Positions 1-12,300 of a DNA stretch of 64,000 nt are shown here, piece by piece. The DNA is taken from assembly GCA_022818135.1 (NCBI GenBank), contig JAFMSR010000009.1:22351159-22415158 (forward strand), in the 5' to 3' direction. The notes below the pieces were generated by a model. That model saw only the letters and a program-made list of their open reading frames with translations, made no database searches and was not told the DNA's origin. The DNA is from Saxidomus purpurata (taxonomy: Eukaryota; Mollusca; Bivalvia; Venerida; Veneridae). Both the position numbers and the translations under genes were made by a program. Positions within the stretch are counted from its first letter, which is position 1, and every line of letters starts with the position of its first letter.

Positions 1-1
1 T

Positions 2-142
2 ACAGAAGGCTTTAAGCAAGGTTTCAAATCTGGTAGGACATTGGCTATGGACAGTATTACAAACAGTGTTGTGTTTCAGGTTAATGAGTTATTGGTCAAG
101 GTCATAGTGACCCTGCATTTTTACCCATTTCTGCAAAATAAC
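2..142 (+). CDS. Partial open frame, possible Yae1-type exon
   Basis: The frame is open from the window edge to a TAA at 140-142. Its first residues read TEGFKQGFKSGRTLAMDSIT. The GFxxGFxxG spacing is typical of the Yae1 N-terminal domain (YAE1/LTO1, which act in maturing the ABCE1 Fe-S protein). After about base 80 (TTTCAG/GTTAAT) the translation loses this character and runs into GGTCAAGGTCA-type repeat sequence, so the true exon may end near 80 although GTTAAT is a weak donor. No upstream exon is available. The assignment rests on one short motif and is weak; it could be chance. Confidence 0.25.
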
Positions 143-3100
143 TAAAATTCTATTGTGAACGTTATCTGGCCTGTATTTGTTAGAGTTATTGGGCTCTTAT
201 TTAACGGCACTTGTTTACTCTGTGCATGATATGTTTTAAGCAAATGTATCCAAAAGATGAGAAAATTGGTATGGGTATGGTATCTTGGCTGGTTTTGATC
301 TTTGGTCTTATCAGACTTGAAATGACAAATGATGTGCGAAAGACCAGACATTTAGCAATGATGACCACACCTTGATGCCCAGTGGCTGCTTTAGCAACCA
401 GTGACTTTCCATAGCAATCAGTGACGTAGCAACTACTGACTCTGTTTTGCAACATGTGAAATCCTTAGGTAAGGGTGAGCGATTTAGGGCCATGATGGCC
501 TTCTTAAATAAGAGTTGTATTAATTCAGAAAACCTGTAAAAAGGTCAGACAAAGGAAACAGTTGCAAATGTATTTCATATTTTAAAAAAATGTATAGTAA
601 ACTGTATCACTATAAATAAACCTTAGGTTCGATGTAAATATGTAAATACTTGAAAACTACCTATTTTGCTAGATAATTGTAAATATTTTGACATTGCTTA
701 GAATGTGTATTATCGAAACAATAAAGTTTGTGAATACTTGTAAATTTGAAGTAAGACATGCTAGAAGAGTTGTATAGTTGCATCTATAACAAAGTGATTG
801 TTTAACCTAATGAGGTAAATGGTGATGAACAACTATTTAAATTTTCTTCAGTTTTGGATGTATAGAGACAGAATACATGTAGATGTACATGGGTTATTAT
901 TGATACTTATGTATTTGTTTTCTGTAAATAGCTTATTCCAGAGATATTTTTACCGTACGGGTATAACAATGTTGTGCAATGAATTCTTAAATGAGTGATG
1001 AGATTTTATTTATTTTCATTTGTTTATTTCACTTCATTGTGATGTCTTGGTTATAACATTGTATTTTGTATCTTTATTTGAAGTTTTATTGTGTTAAATC
1101 GCATTCCTTTTACTTAGTAGAACATGTAATAAGAAGTATATGAGTGACAATAAAACATGTAGAGAGTAGAGTATTTTCTATATGTTGAGAAACATTAACT
1201 TCCATAATTATACAAGAGACAATTTTGTTAAAAAATAAACACATGAACAATTGGAAGGCGCTGTGGGAAAAATCAATTATAAGTTATGTTTTATGTATGG
1301 AATGAAACTAATTTTCTTTTGTCAAAAGGCTGGGATGCTTAAGACATTTTTAAAGTGTTTCGAAATTCTAAAAGAGTAGATTGCTATCCAAATAAAAATT
1401 CCATGGTTATTGTTACTTATATTCTAAAAGTATAAATACATGTTTGCTATATTTGCTTTCAATTAAGTTAAGGTATATGTTTATTGTAAAATGTGTGCCA
1501 ATATGTGTGTGTAATATCTTAATGATACCTGTAATTACAATGACAATTACAATGTCAAAATAAGTTTAATAAGACATGTTTAACACATGTTTTAGTAAAC
1601 AATTGTATGTATTGTATAAATGGAATAATGTATATTGCAAAAATAAATATATTTTGGAAAGTTTTATTTTGTCATCATGTCAACAAAGCTGTCTTAAAAT
1701 TTGTTGTATTAGTAATAAATCCGGTACACTAGAGGGGAAGATAAGTTTATGATCCACCTGTCTCTAGAAGACTGTACAAATGTGTCTCCCCCCCCCCCAT
1801 GCCCCAACCCCCCACCAAATTGGGAGAAGTTTTAGTTGTTACCATGGATGTCTGTCTGTCTGTCCATCGTTAATAATTTCTTTTTAAAAACTGTAGAACT
1901 GTTGGTCCTTCAATAGGTTTTACAGTCATGACCCATGAAAGTTTCCTATCGTTTGGGGGTTTAATGGTCAAAGATCAAAATGACAGTGACATGTAATGTA
2001 AAAATAATTTCCGATCTAAGTCTTAGGATCCTGTAACTTGGTAGAGTTATTGTTCATGACGAGTAGATAACCCCAGTACAGATTTGGAATTATGTTGGTG
2101 AAAGGTCAACATCATGATGATGTTAAATTAAATAAAACAGTTTTCGATCAATTACTGAATAATGCTTTGTCTTTAAGGATCATCAACCGCCGTAGGTATA
2201 ATGCTGGTAACCTATGAATTATCCCTATTGCAGACAGTGTGTCGAAGTTCATGATCACTTCGGGAGGTAGGAGGTGGAGAGAGATATATTTTTTCCCAAA
2301 ATCAGTTTCTAGTTCACTGCAGTTTATACTAGTGCCATGTGGCACTCGCAAGTTGTCACTGGAATGCCAATTAGTCGTGCTTTAATACATGGAATCTAGC
2401 AAAGCCTCTGGTGTACCAGGGTCGGTGTTTAAGCTGACATTGGATGCCCTCGGCTGTTGTTGTTTCCATTAATCTCAGAAGAGTAGGGTCCTCCTAATTG
2501 TGTGTGATATAGTATTATTTGTAATGCGCTGTTTCAATATAGCTTCTTGCTTGTGTTGTCTGCATGAAAGAGACGTGTAAAAAATTATTTCTCTGTGACA
2601 GTCACAGCTATATAGAATCAACTTGTTGATAGGGAATCAGCAAAATGTCAATGTCTTTCTCTGCAAAAATGTATATTTATTACTCTGGCATGTAACTAAG
2701 GTAAGCAACACTTGATTAAGGGCTACACGATAACTCTTGATTAGGCTACATTACGCCTTATGGCCCTGGTGCCTCGATGTAGCAGCTGTTACTGCTTGGG
2801 TATGATGTCTCTCTATTAAACATTTTCATAATTGGTATTTGATAGACTTTGTTCGCTTTGAGGACCTGGGTCAAGTCATGTTTATTTCTTAATATATTAC
2901 TATCTGAAACCTAACGTTGCTAAAACAGGCAACACTGGAGTAGCGGTTACGACATTCGCTGTGTAACCAAGATAACTTGGGACCAGGTCACAAGACGCAT
3001 GATGCCGCATGTGCTCCAGTCAACCAGATCATGCATCATAGAGTCAATGCTTGAAGCATGACATGCCTGGATTCTTTACTGTGACTACAAGGTCAATCCA

Positions 3101-3473
3101 AGCATGTAATGACTACTAACCCTCAACAGATGGGTAAGTGAACATCAAGAAACAGTTACCTGAATGATATAAGTATGTATAAAACCACAACAACCAGAAT
3201 TATGACTGACAGTATTTATTATATAACAATATTAACGATAATAGATAAATCGCATCCTTCAGTTTATCACAGACACAAGAACTTGTAGGGCAGACGTAAG
3301 AATACCCAAAATATTATTTTGTAATGTTTCAAGGATTAGCCTCAGTATTGTCTCTACACCTCACTACATTGACATGTAAATAGATCTACACGCTATAAAT
3401 ATCAACATCAAATTTCTTAAGAAAACATTTACTGAAAGCTATGTGTTCATAAATATATCAAATATACGTTATA
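143..3473. other. Gene-free AT-rich stretch
   Basis: No supported coding region on either strand. There are several AATAAA motifs on the plus strand (near 718, 1150 and 1641), which would fit a 3' UTR of a gene lying to the left, but they are also expected by chance in such AT-rich DNA. A fragment of the dispersed repeat with GGGCCATGATGGCC lies near 487-505 in minus orientation. A C run and GTCTG repeats lie at about 1788-1865. Nothing else is recognisable. Confidence 0.4.
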
Positions 3474-3477
3474 TTAA

Positions 3478-3897
3478 AGTGACATTATGCGCATTTTTTT
3501 CAAGTAAAAATCCAGCTGAAAATGGTGTGTGTACAAAAGTGTAGAGGAAATAAGAACTTTTAACCCAAAACACCAAACTCTTCCCGCTACCAGTATGAAA
3601 AAATAACTTTCAAAATATTGATTTTCTTATTTGACTGGGAGAGTCAATTTAAGAAAGGAACAACTGCATGCAGGAGTTGCTTCCCTTCCACTGCCGAAAT
3701 TTCTACCAACATCAACAACGACACATTCAACTATCATTTTATCAGTCCGATTTTTTTATATCTAAAGCACCAACTTCAAATACTAATGCGGCATAATCAT
3801 TAATTTAACACATTTAAATGCACAGCAACCAAAAATTGCTTTTATAAAACTCTCACCAAAAATACACTTTGTGCAGTAATATGCGCATACTGTCACT
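3478..3897. mobile_element. TTAA-flanked MITE (420 bp)
   Basis: The element starts AGTGACATTATGCGCAT and ends ATGCGCATACTGTCACT, inverted repeats of about 17 bases with one or two differences. TTAA lies directly outside each end (3474-3477 and 3898-3901). A duplicated TTAA target with terminal inverted repeats is the hallmark of piggyBac-type elements. No transposase frame is present, so it is non-autonomous. The short open frame inside it (3618-3803) has no recognisable features. Confidence 0.7.
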
Positions 3898-3901
3898 TTA
3901 A

Positions 3902-4820
3902 ATATACATATATACATATATCACATAGTAAAAAAATAAAACATTTCAACACATAAGTTTCACTATTTTGTATAAATACCTTCACGGAGTTTAAAACTAT
4001 ACAAGGATCTTAGACCTCTCGGTAAAACAGGTATCATTCTTGGTATTGCCAATGATTAGGAAATTCCTTAACAGTATGGAATTTCATTGTTTCAGTCCTT
4101 TCTAAGATACAGTATGCTATTTACTTAAGCTATTAAGGCAAACAAAAAGTTATTTAAGACAAGACAAAGACACAAACTGAAGGGCTTCATTTATTTCAAG
4201 AGATATTTGTTTTTTCACATCCCCTCTTATGTTTGTTCGGAAATGTCTACCAAGAAGATTTACCAAAGACATTTACCAATGAAAAGCATAGGAATCCTTC
4301 ATACTGTAAGGAAACAATGGTATTTAATTGTTTACCATGTGTTGTCTTCCTAAATGCTATGCTCTTGAGTATGATGTACGCGCATGTAACCACATGTATT
4401 CTATCAAACAGTCACGTCAGACTGGTTAGAGGTGCAAAATTTTACTTTGTGTGACATAAAAGTACTAAAATGTATCACTGTTCATTAGCAATCACTTGAA
4501 ATCACTCATAATGTTTATAAAATTTGTCATTTCAAATTTAACTTAATAGTTCTGGCAGTTGTATAGATGAGGAAGACAGACACGCTTTACAGGCACTGGC
4601 TTAATTAAGGATACTGAATCATCTTCAGAAAATAATTTCACATATTTACATGTATGTTACCACTACTGTAAAATATTAGTTTACATAACAATGCATCTAT
4701 TTGGTTTTTCTGTGCTTACTTTTCTACAGTGAAAAGAGTTCCACATAATGCAAATTTCTCATTTTCAAAAAAATATCAAACTCCGGGTCCCCAACTGCAT
4801 GTCATTCAATACTACACTTC
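3902..4820. other. Gene-free stretch
   Basis: No coding region, RNA gene or clear repeat seen. The open frame at 4233-4454 (73 codons) has no start context, motif or splice partners that would support it. Confidence 0.4.
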
Positions 4821-4824
4821 TTAA

Positions 4825-5450
4825 ACGAGAGGGCCCAAATCATAAAAAAGACTCAAATCACTCCCCTAAGTTTATGACCTACTTATGACGCAATGTGACC
4901 GAAGTTAAACCTTCATCTATATAATAAGCACAAACATTCTGTTTGACCTAAACAAGACAAACATCCAAACGAATTTACATGATGGTTGGCTATAAAATGT
5001 GACTACTAGAGTATCAACAAGGTTTTCCTTTGATCTGACTGTGAGACGTAGTTTTGATTCCAGCTGACCATGATTCAAATTTGGCAATTTTTCCCTAGTT
5101 GACCCAGCTTCAAGCTTGACCTAGAAATCATTGCGACAAACTTTATCTTACCAATTGTCATGATAATTGGGAAATAAAAGTGGTATATAGAGTGTTTATT
5201 AAGTTTTTATCAAATAGTATTTGAAAGACCTTGGTCATGTAATATTGTTTTTGACCCCAGGTCATCATGATTCGAACTTGACCTAAGACATCCTTGAGAT
5301 AAACATTCTGGCCAATTTTAATGAAGATTACATGACAAATGTGATTTCTAGACTGTTAACAAGGCAAGTGTGAACAGACATACAACAGACGACGGGCGAT
5401 CACAATAGGTCACTTTTGAGCACTTGGTGCTCAGGTAAGCTCAAATACAT
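4825..5450 (+). repeat. Dispersed repeat B, copy 1
   Basis: The block opens with AACGAGAGGGCCCAAATCAT and closes with CACTTGGTGCTCAGGTAAGCT. In between it repeats modules such as TGACCTAGTTTTTGAT, ATCATTGAGACAAAC and ACCAATTTTCATGATGAT. The same modules recur at 23370-23860. It is a dispersed, probably non-autonomous repeat; its class is not clear. Confidence 0.6.
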
Positions 5451-5965
5451 ATCATAAATATACACTTAAATGAAATAGCACTTAAACAATAACACGAATT
5501 TATAAAATATCACTTTAACAAGGACACGAATGCCTTCCCTCTGCCATCCAATTGGTTATTTGAAACAATTTCACTTTAAGGAAAATAAACGCAACTATCC
5601 CTTCCTATTTGATTGTAGTACTTCAAAATCAATGAGAATCATCCATTCATTTGTCCAAAACAACCACCACACAAGGTTTGAATACGTTAACAAAAAGGTT
5701 CGCAAATACCTTCAAGAAACCATTTAAAACAGAGGTATCAGTGACCTTGACCTTCTAAAAAATGACCTTAAAATCAATAAGGATCATCCAATTGTGAAGA
5801 GAAATCATCATATTCAATTCAAAGAATCTAACATAAATGGTTCTTTTGTTATAGTTTGTAAATCATTTGGTCTATAGATTGACAAATCAAGTTGCAACAA
5901 ACAATTTATATACATTGCTTTTTTCTAAAGAGGAGGGGGCAAGAGGAATGCATAATGAAGGCACT

Positions 5966-5971
5966 TTTATT
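5966..5971 (-). promoter_or_regulatory. Candidate polyadenylation signal of the ankyrin gene
   Basis: AATAAA on the minus strand, about 190 bases past the stop codon at 6161. It is the first such hexamer met on the minus strand beyond the stop and gives a plausible short 3' UTR. Not proven. Confidence 0.4.
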
Positions 5972-6160
5972 CAATAATGTTTTTCCTGCAACATGCATAT
6001 CTTTTATAAAACATGCAAAGCACATACAAGTCGGCTTGAAATGTACAGAACAACATGATGATTCGTATCTGTTCTTATACTGAGTTGCATATCCAATACA
6101 GAGGTTTTGATCAAACATGACTAGTGACTTATACTGTAAATAAAATGCAGAGTAATTCTT

Positions 6161-6397
6161 TTACACAATTGACTGTGTTATAAAAACGCTCGACCCTCTT
6201 GGGCTTAATCCTGTATTAAAATGTTTCTGTAGAGCTCTTCGTGGCAGCAGTGGTATATGACTCTTCAACTTCTCTTGCTGTAACTTCTGTTTCTCTGTTA
6301 GAAACTCTGCTAATTCCGTCATTTCTAAATGAGCTGCTCTTTGGGATGGTGTGTATACCTTTACATCACGGGTACCATCACTCTGTTGCTTTTCATA
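6161..6397 (-). CDS. Ankyrin gene terminal exon 21 (aa 625-702)
   Basis: 78 codons plus TAA at 6161-6163. Starts YEKQQSDGTRDVKVYTPSQR, continues with an A/E/L/K/Q-rich helix (AAHLEMTELAEFLTEKQKL), probably the C-terminal cap, then a basic proline-containing tail ending ITQSIV. Acceptor GTTTTCAG. Confidence 0.9.
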   Translation of the reverse strand, partial: YEKQQSDGTRDVKVYTPSQRAAHLEMTELAEFLTEKQKLQQEKLKSHIPLLPRRALQKHFNTGLSPRGSSVFITQSIV

Positions 6398-9300
6398 CTG
6401 AAAACAAACACAATAACATCATATGTGACTCAAAAACAAAAGAGATGTCTCAAATTAATGTAAAATGCATCTCTTTCTTTTCAATTTTGTACATAAAAAG
6501 TTATGACTTAAGGATGGTTGGTGTTTTCACATTTTGTAACTTGTTTAAATATTTATCCATATTTAACAATCACCTTCCTCAGACTGTCTTCAGATTTCTG
6601 CACAGAAATTAGACCAAGTTGACCTTTTCATGAGATTGACTATTTATGTGACTGTATTTCCTCAGCTGACTGCTTAAGATAAGGTAAGCAGGCATTTATT
6701 CTATAACTGATTCGGGCATTTATACATGAAGCATGCAACATTCAAAGCTATACTTCCTCAACACAGACACATGGCTATGCCAGTAAAAGCATGTTGCTGG
6801 TAAAAATTAAACCAGATTTTCTATAACACATCTCATGTTACCAGAACCAAGGGACATTGCCGGATAAGGCAATCTTGAATAAGACAAACTGTACTGTATA
6901 AACATGTTTAACAATATACTGTTTCTTACCATCTCTCTTCTACTTAAATCTGCACCAAGATTTGCAAGTAGTTTTGCTATATCTTGTTTTCCATAGTCAA
7001 TGGCAAGAAATATAAGATCTCTGTATGTTGGCATCAAGGGAGACAACTGAAAGAAAAAGTTGGTGAATTATTTTGTTTTTAAACCTTTCAGATTCAATCT
7101 TCAAACATATGCATTTTCCTGAAAAACAGCCTCATGATATTCATAGATAAACAATTATCATAGTTTAAAATCTATTACATTTCAAAAACAGACAAGTTAG
7201 CAAAACCGCAAGTCATACAGTAGTACTTTACTGGTTCAAAGCCTTGTAATAATGAAAATTGTTTTTCCCTCAGTTTTATAGCAGAATCCAGCATGTTAGC
7301 CGTATTTTTACTACTTCTTAGACAGTGGTTTGGACAGACAGACTGCAAATGGCCGAGGTTTATTCACAGGCAGAATGTTCTGACAGTCCTTGATGTACTC
7401 ATTAAGGTTAAAGGACCTATACAAATTAGAATTTGAGTTCTTTGAGGATCCAGAATGCAAGTTATATGGAGTATGAAAATTAATGGATGGACAGACAAGG
7501 TAAACCTGTCATAAATTAGATGAAACGTTTAGGAGACTAAAACCACTTTTTGCGAATTTTGAATAGTTACACACTTGCAAAGTCCTAAACATTACATCCA
7601 TCCATCTTGAAACTGTTCAAACAGTTTGCAAAAGTCTGTGACTAATTCTTCCATGCAGCAGAAGCCATGATTTTAATTGTTGAACCCTGGCCATGCTAAT
7701 TTTCTGAAATGAACTTGCCTTTCCTTCAATACGGACAGTATCATTAACAGTTAAAAGGGGTGTTTGGTGAAATTGTATTGACTGAACAGCTAATAGTGTA
7801 AATCATGATCAGACTGCACAGTTGTGCTTGGTAATCATGATCTGCACTGTCTGCTTTGTTAAAATTATTTGCTGACAGCAGAGTAAGGGTTAGATTGTAA
7901 ACTTACCACATTACACAAGGCTGTCACAGGAAATCTGTATCCTCTTACATATTCCTGGAATTCCCACAGACCCTTCTTCTTAGCACGAATAATTCTGCGT
8001 AGTTCTTCATACTGTTTAAATACACAAAGGATACCCTTGCACATACATTCTACATACTTTAAATATAATTTCATGAAAATAATACTTTTAGAAGTAATCA
8101 GATATTAAAGAATATGTGATTTTTATCATCGCCAACTTCGTAGTTCCGGTCATCATAGTGATATACCGCAGTGTATATCATGCTCAAATCCTTCTTTCCT
8201 TATGTAAGACAAAATGGAGGTAGTGTTAGAATATAGAGTACTTCAGATTTATTATCACTGGCTAGGTGTAGTTTTTTTACCTTGCGCATATATTCTTTGT
8301 ATATAACTTCACAAAAATAATGCTTTCAAAAGAAATCAAATCTTAAAGAATATGTCATTTTTATTATCACCAGCTAATGGCACACAGGTGTAGTTTTTTT
8401 TACGTTGCGCATATATTCTTTGTATATAAAGTCACAAAAATAATGCTTTCAAAAGAAATCAAATCTTAAAGAATATGTCATTTTTATTATCACCGTAGTT
8501 TTTTTACCTTGCGCATATATTATTTGTATATAATTTCACGAAAATAATGCTTTTCAAAGCAATCAAATATTAAAGAATTTCATATTCAAAGAAATTCCTT
8601 GAAATTTTACAATGAAATGTATCTACGAGTTGAACACAATTTGGGTATTTTTCAAATTCAATTTTGTGTTAGAATCTAAATAATAAATGCCTGACTAAAA
8701 TTACTAGGCATCTGAATTCCTGGCTGCATGTTAATCAACGATAATATACAGGGACACATTTGTTCTTCTTTATTCTAATTGTTTTTATCTACCATTCAGA
8801 TAAAGGCAAAATTCAGTTATAACAACTTACTTTATCTGCACAGACAAGTTCAAGAGTCATGCCATAGCAAGATTTTTGTTCCTTCAGTAGAAATTCATGT
8901 CCCATCTTCATACCCAACTCTTCTGCAGTCTGTCCTCTCTATCAAACACAAGTCAAACTCGTTATCAAAATGAGGAAACTTATATTTTAACTTGTTACTA
9001 TCAGTGTCACTGCTGTTGTGAAGTTCAACTTGTTTAGTTTATACGAATATATTTTAATTAGACTTCCTTTTAATTTTCCTAGTTTATTGTATCACTCTCT
9101 AGCACGCATTCCAGATGATATTGAGACAAGTAACCGTTAAACGCGGGGAGTTTTTCATAGCTGCTTCCCATTTACATACAGCTAGGTGTACTGAGGCATG
9201 TGTGACATAATTGACCTTCCATTCTGGAGGCCAAAACCCTAACTAGTGAGCTATAAAGGCTTACGATTCACCTGTTTGATATGTTGCCACTATAAATAAG

Positions 9301-12300
9301 CTTTAGTTTTCATAAAAAAGATACGATATCAGTTATGTAGCCGTCCTGTTGCAGGGGTAGGGTGTATGCTTCTGGATCGGTGGGTTCCAGGTTCGATTTC
9401 ATCCAGTACCGTGTAGCGGTAATTTTTCCTTAATAGGCAAGACACAGTAATTTCACATTGCCTCGTTTGATTTCATTAGGACTGAGTCTAGAGCAATTAA
9501 TATAAATTGTAAGAACTTCTTTCACTGAATCTAAATTGATCAAATTAGTATAAATAAAATTGGGAATGTATAGATATTTCTGTTTTGCATCTTGTTTTGT
9601 AATGAGCATGATTAGACATACCACATCTTTCAAAGTGACATCTGCTCCAACCTCAATCAAACATTCCTGTATCCTCTTACCAACTTCTGATGTGGAGCAA
9701 CATGCAAAATGATAAGCTGTTCTGTTACACTGGAAGAATTTGACATGACACTTTAGAATAGCTCACAGAAATAAACAAAAGCAATATCTAAAATGATTTA
9801 TTCTATGTTTTAATGTGGCTGAAATTTAAATAAGAATCAAAATACATTTTCCATTTATTATTTTTCTGTCAAACTTTGTCTGTTTGAATTACAATTTCTC
9901 GGAAACATCCGTTTTCTTATTCCCAGATTTGGCAGTCATTCCCGCCAAATGTCTATATAAAACAGTACATATAATGTTTTACTTCTTAGACCTTGGTTTG
10001 TGATATCTTGACTTCTTGAGTTTTAAACACAATCCCCAAAAATCAATTGTACTGTTAGCTACATGCTTTGGCCTAATTCAACAATCAAAAGTGTCCTTTT
10101 CATCCAAATCTAACCAACTTTTCTAAAGAGGTTCATAAGTTCACTACATAGACATTTATGGAAAATAGCCAAGCCCCAAGACACCTATAATTGTTTTTTC
10201 AGCATGTTTTGAATAATCTGGGTACAGAATAACGTAAGAATTATTCGTTTGGAAATATAATTTGACCAAGTTTTAGAGGCTAATATTTTGATGTTTTCTA
10301 TAAGGCCATATAGGGAAAGCAAATCCCCCTTCCATGGCAACCATGTATTTTGATGAAATAATACATAATACAGTTCAAACAATCTTGGTACATTGTTTGT
10401 ACATGTAGTTTGCCAGTCAAGGAACATTTCTGTGGAAAAAAAAGTTTAAAATTTAGCTTGCAGTGGACCAAATTTGATTCAAAGGGCTTGAACTTAACAC
10501 GCATGCTACAAGTCCACCAGAAAATACTACACACCAAATAACTAAGGACTCGGCTTGCAGACTCGGACAAAGAGATTTTTGAAGCTTTCCCTTTCATTTG
10601 CCTTGTCTTCAGGAGTTCTGCATAACATGGGATATTTTTAACAGTCATGATAGAGGAATATACAAGGAACAAACATGCTTAGTTTTATCAACTTTCTCAA
10701 AGTGATTTAGGAGGAAATGCCGTCTAAAGAAAGTTTAAATGACTATTTTGGGTGAATATATGTATTTTTCGTGTGACGAAAATTTTACGATTTCTGAACA
10801 GACAGACTTATTCGCATTAGAAGTTTTAAGAGAATTCTCTAATAGTAAATCTATGTGAAATTAATAGTTTGCGAGATTTTTAAATTAACAAAAATTCTTA
10901 ATATAGCAAAAAGTAAATCAAAAAGAAGCTACAAAAATATGGAAGATAGGTATACATCAACATTGTTTTAGAATAAACAGAATTTTATCATTATTCTATC
11001 CATACATACATCATTCTACATGTGTAAATGAGTAATTAAAGTGATAACATGTATTTAACAAAGATCAAATTATATAAGATGAACATCTTAAGGTACTTAC
11101 ACAGTCTTGTCCGTCTATATCCACATCATACGGAGAACTGAGGAAAAACTGCACTAGCTCTTCCCTTTCAAAAACAACAGCCAGCATCAGTGGCGTCCTC
11201 ATTGCCTGTAAAATGTAAACGTTAAACTTTTATTATTGTTATATGTATAAAATATGTAGGTATCTGGCAAGCATAATTTCATACAATAAAGGAAAGTAAT
11301 TAAAATGGGGTCGGCAAAAGTTGTGGTTCTTTGTCACTGCACTCCCTCTCAACGACTTCTATTAATGTTTGAAGTATCTAGTGAATCCCTTTTATGTTTT
11401 AAAGTTAAGTTCTGGACAAACTTTGCATAAAGGGGAATAATTCAATAACGATGTCAGCTAGAGTTATGACTTCTTGTCATTGCACTTACTCTCAATGACC
11501 TCTTTCATTGTGTTAAATATCCACTCAATCCATTTAATACTTTTCGTGTTATGCTCTGGACAAATATGGACTGACAACGCGGCGACTGTATACTCACCTT
11601 TTAGCATAATAAATTATCCTTCACAGATAAATGAATTCTTACCCTGCTAGTGGCAACTTATGCTTTTGCAACCAGTGTAGATCATGATCATTGCACACGG
11701 ATACATTTATACAGTCTGATCATGATCTCAACTGTTTTCAATTCAGTCTGAAAATTTCAAGAAAGCACCCCTTCGAACAATTATTGATACTGTCCAAATT
11801 GAAAGATTGACAAGTCCATTTTAGAAATTTAGTTGGGAAAAGATTTGTAAGGTGTAAGGTTAATTACCTTGTTCCTGGCCCTGATGATAAGTTCAGGTGT
11901 ATGAGAGTACTCAAAGATCCTCCGCATCTCACTCAGGGAACCATCTTTAATGGCGGCATGCACTTCATTTACTTCATCCTGCACCAAATGAGGATCACAA
12001 TACAATACATGCATATATATTACTGTAACAGTGATTTGTACAAATATATTTGTACTAAGTATCAATTTAATACAACTCGTATTACATATCACCGCTGTTG
12101 CGACTCACACCAGATGGAATCAATCTTGAAGAGATATACATGTATTCTGTTATGGTCACTGTCTAAAATCTCAAAATCATGGATATCTAAATCTACCTCT
12201 GGTATAAAGTTTGAATATACCTGTAAGGTGTCACGTTGACCTAGAAACCCGAAACATGGCCATGCACAACTAGGCATGGTACTTATCACTTCTGTCAAAT

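Noticed and set aside
2930..3005. SINE head (GGAGTAGCGGTTACGACATTCGCTG)
   Set aside because: A-box-like wording only; no clear B box, tail or target duplication.
6241..6612. 123-codon plus-strand frame
   Set aside because: Lies opposite the terminal ankyrin exon; a shadow of the real coding strand.
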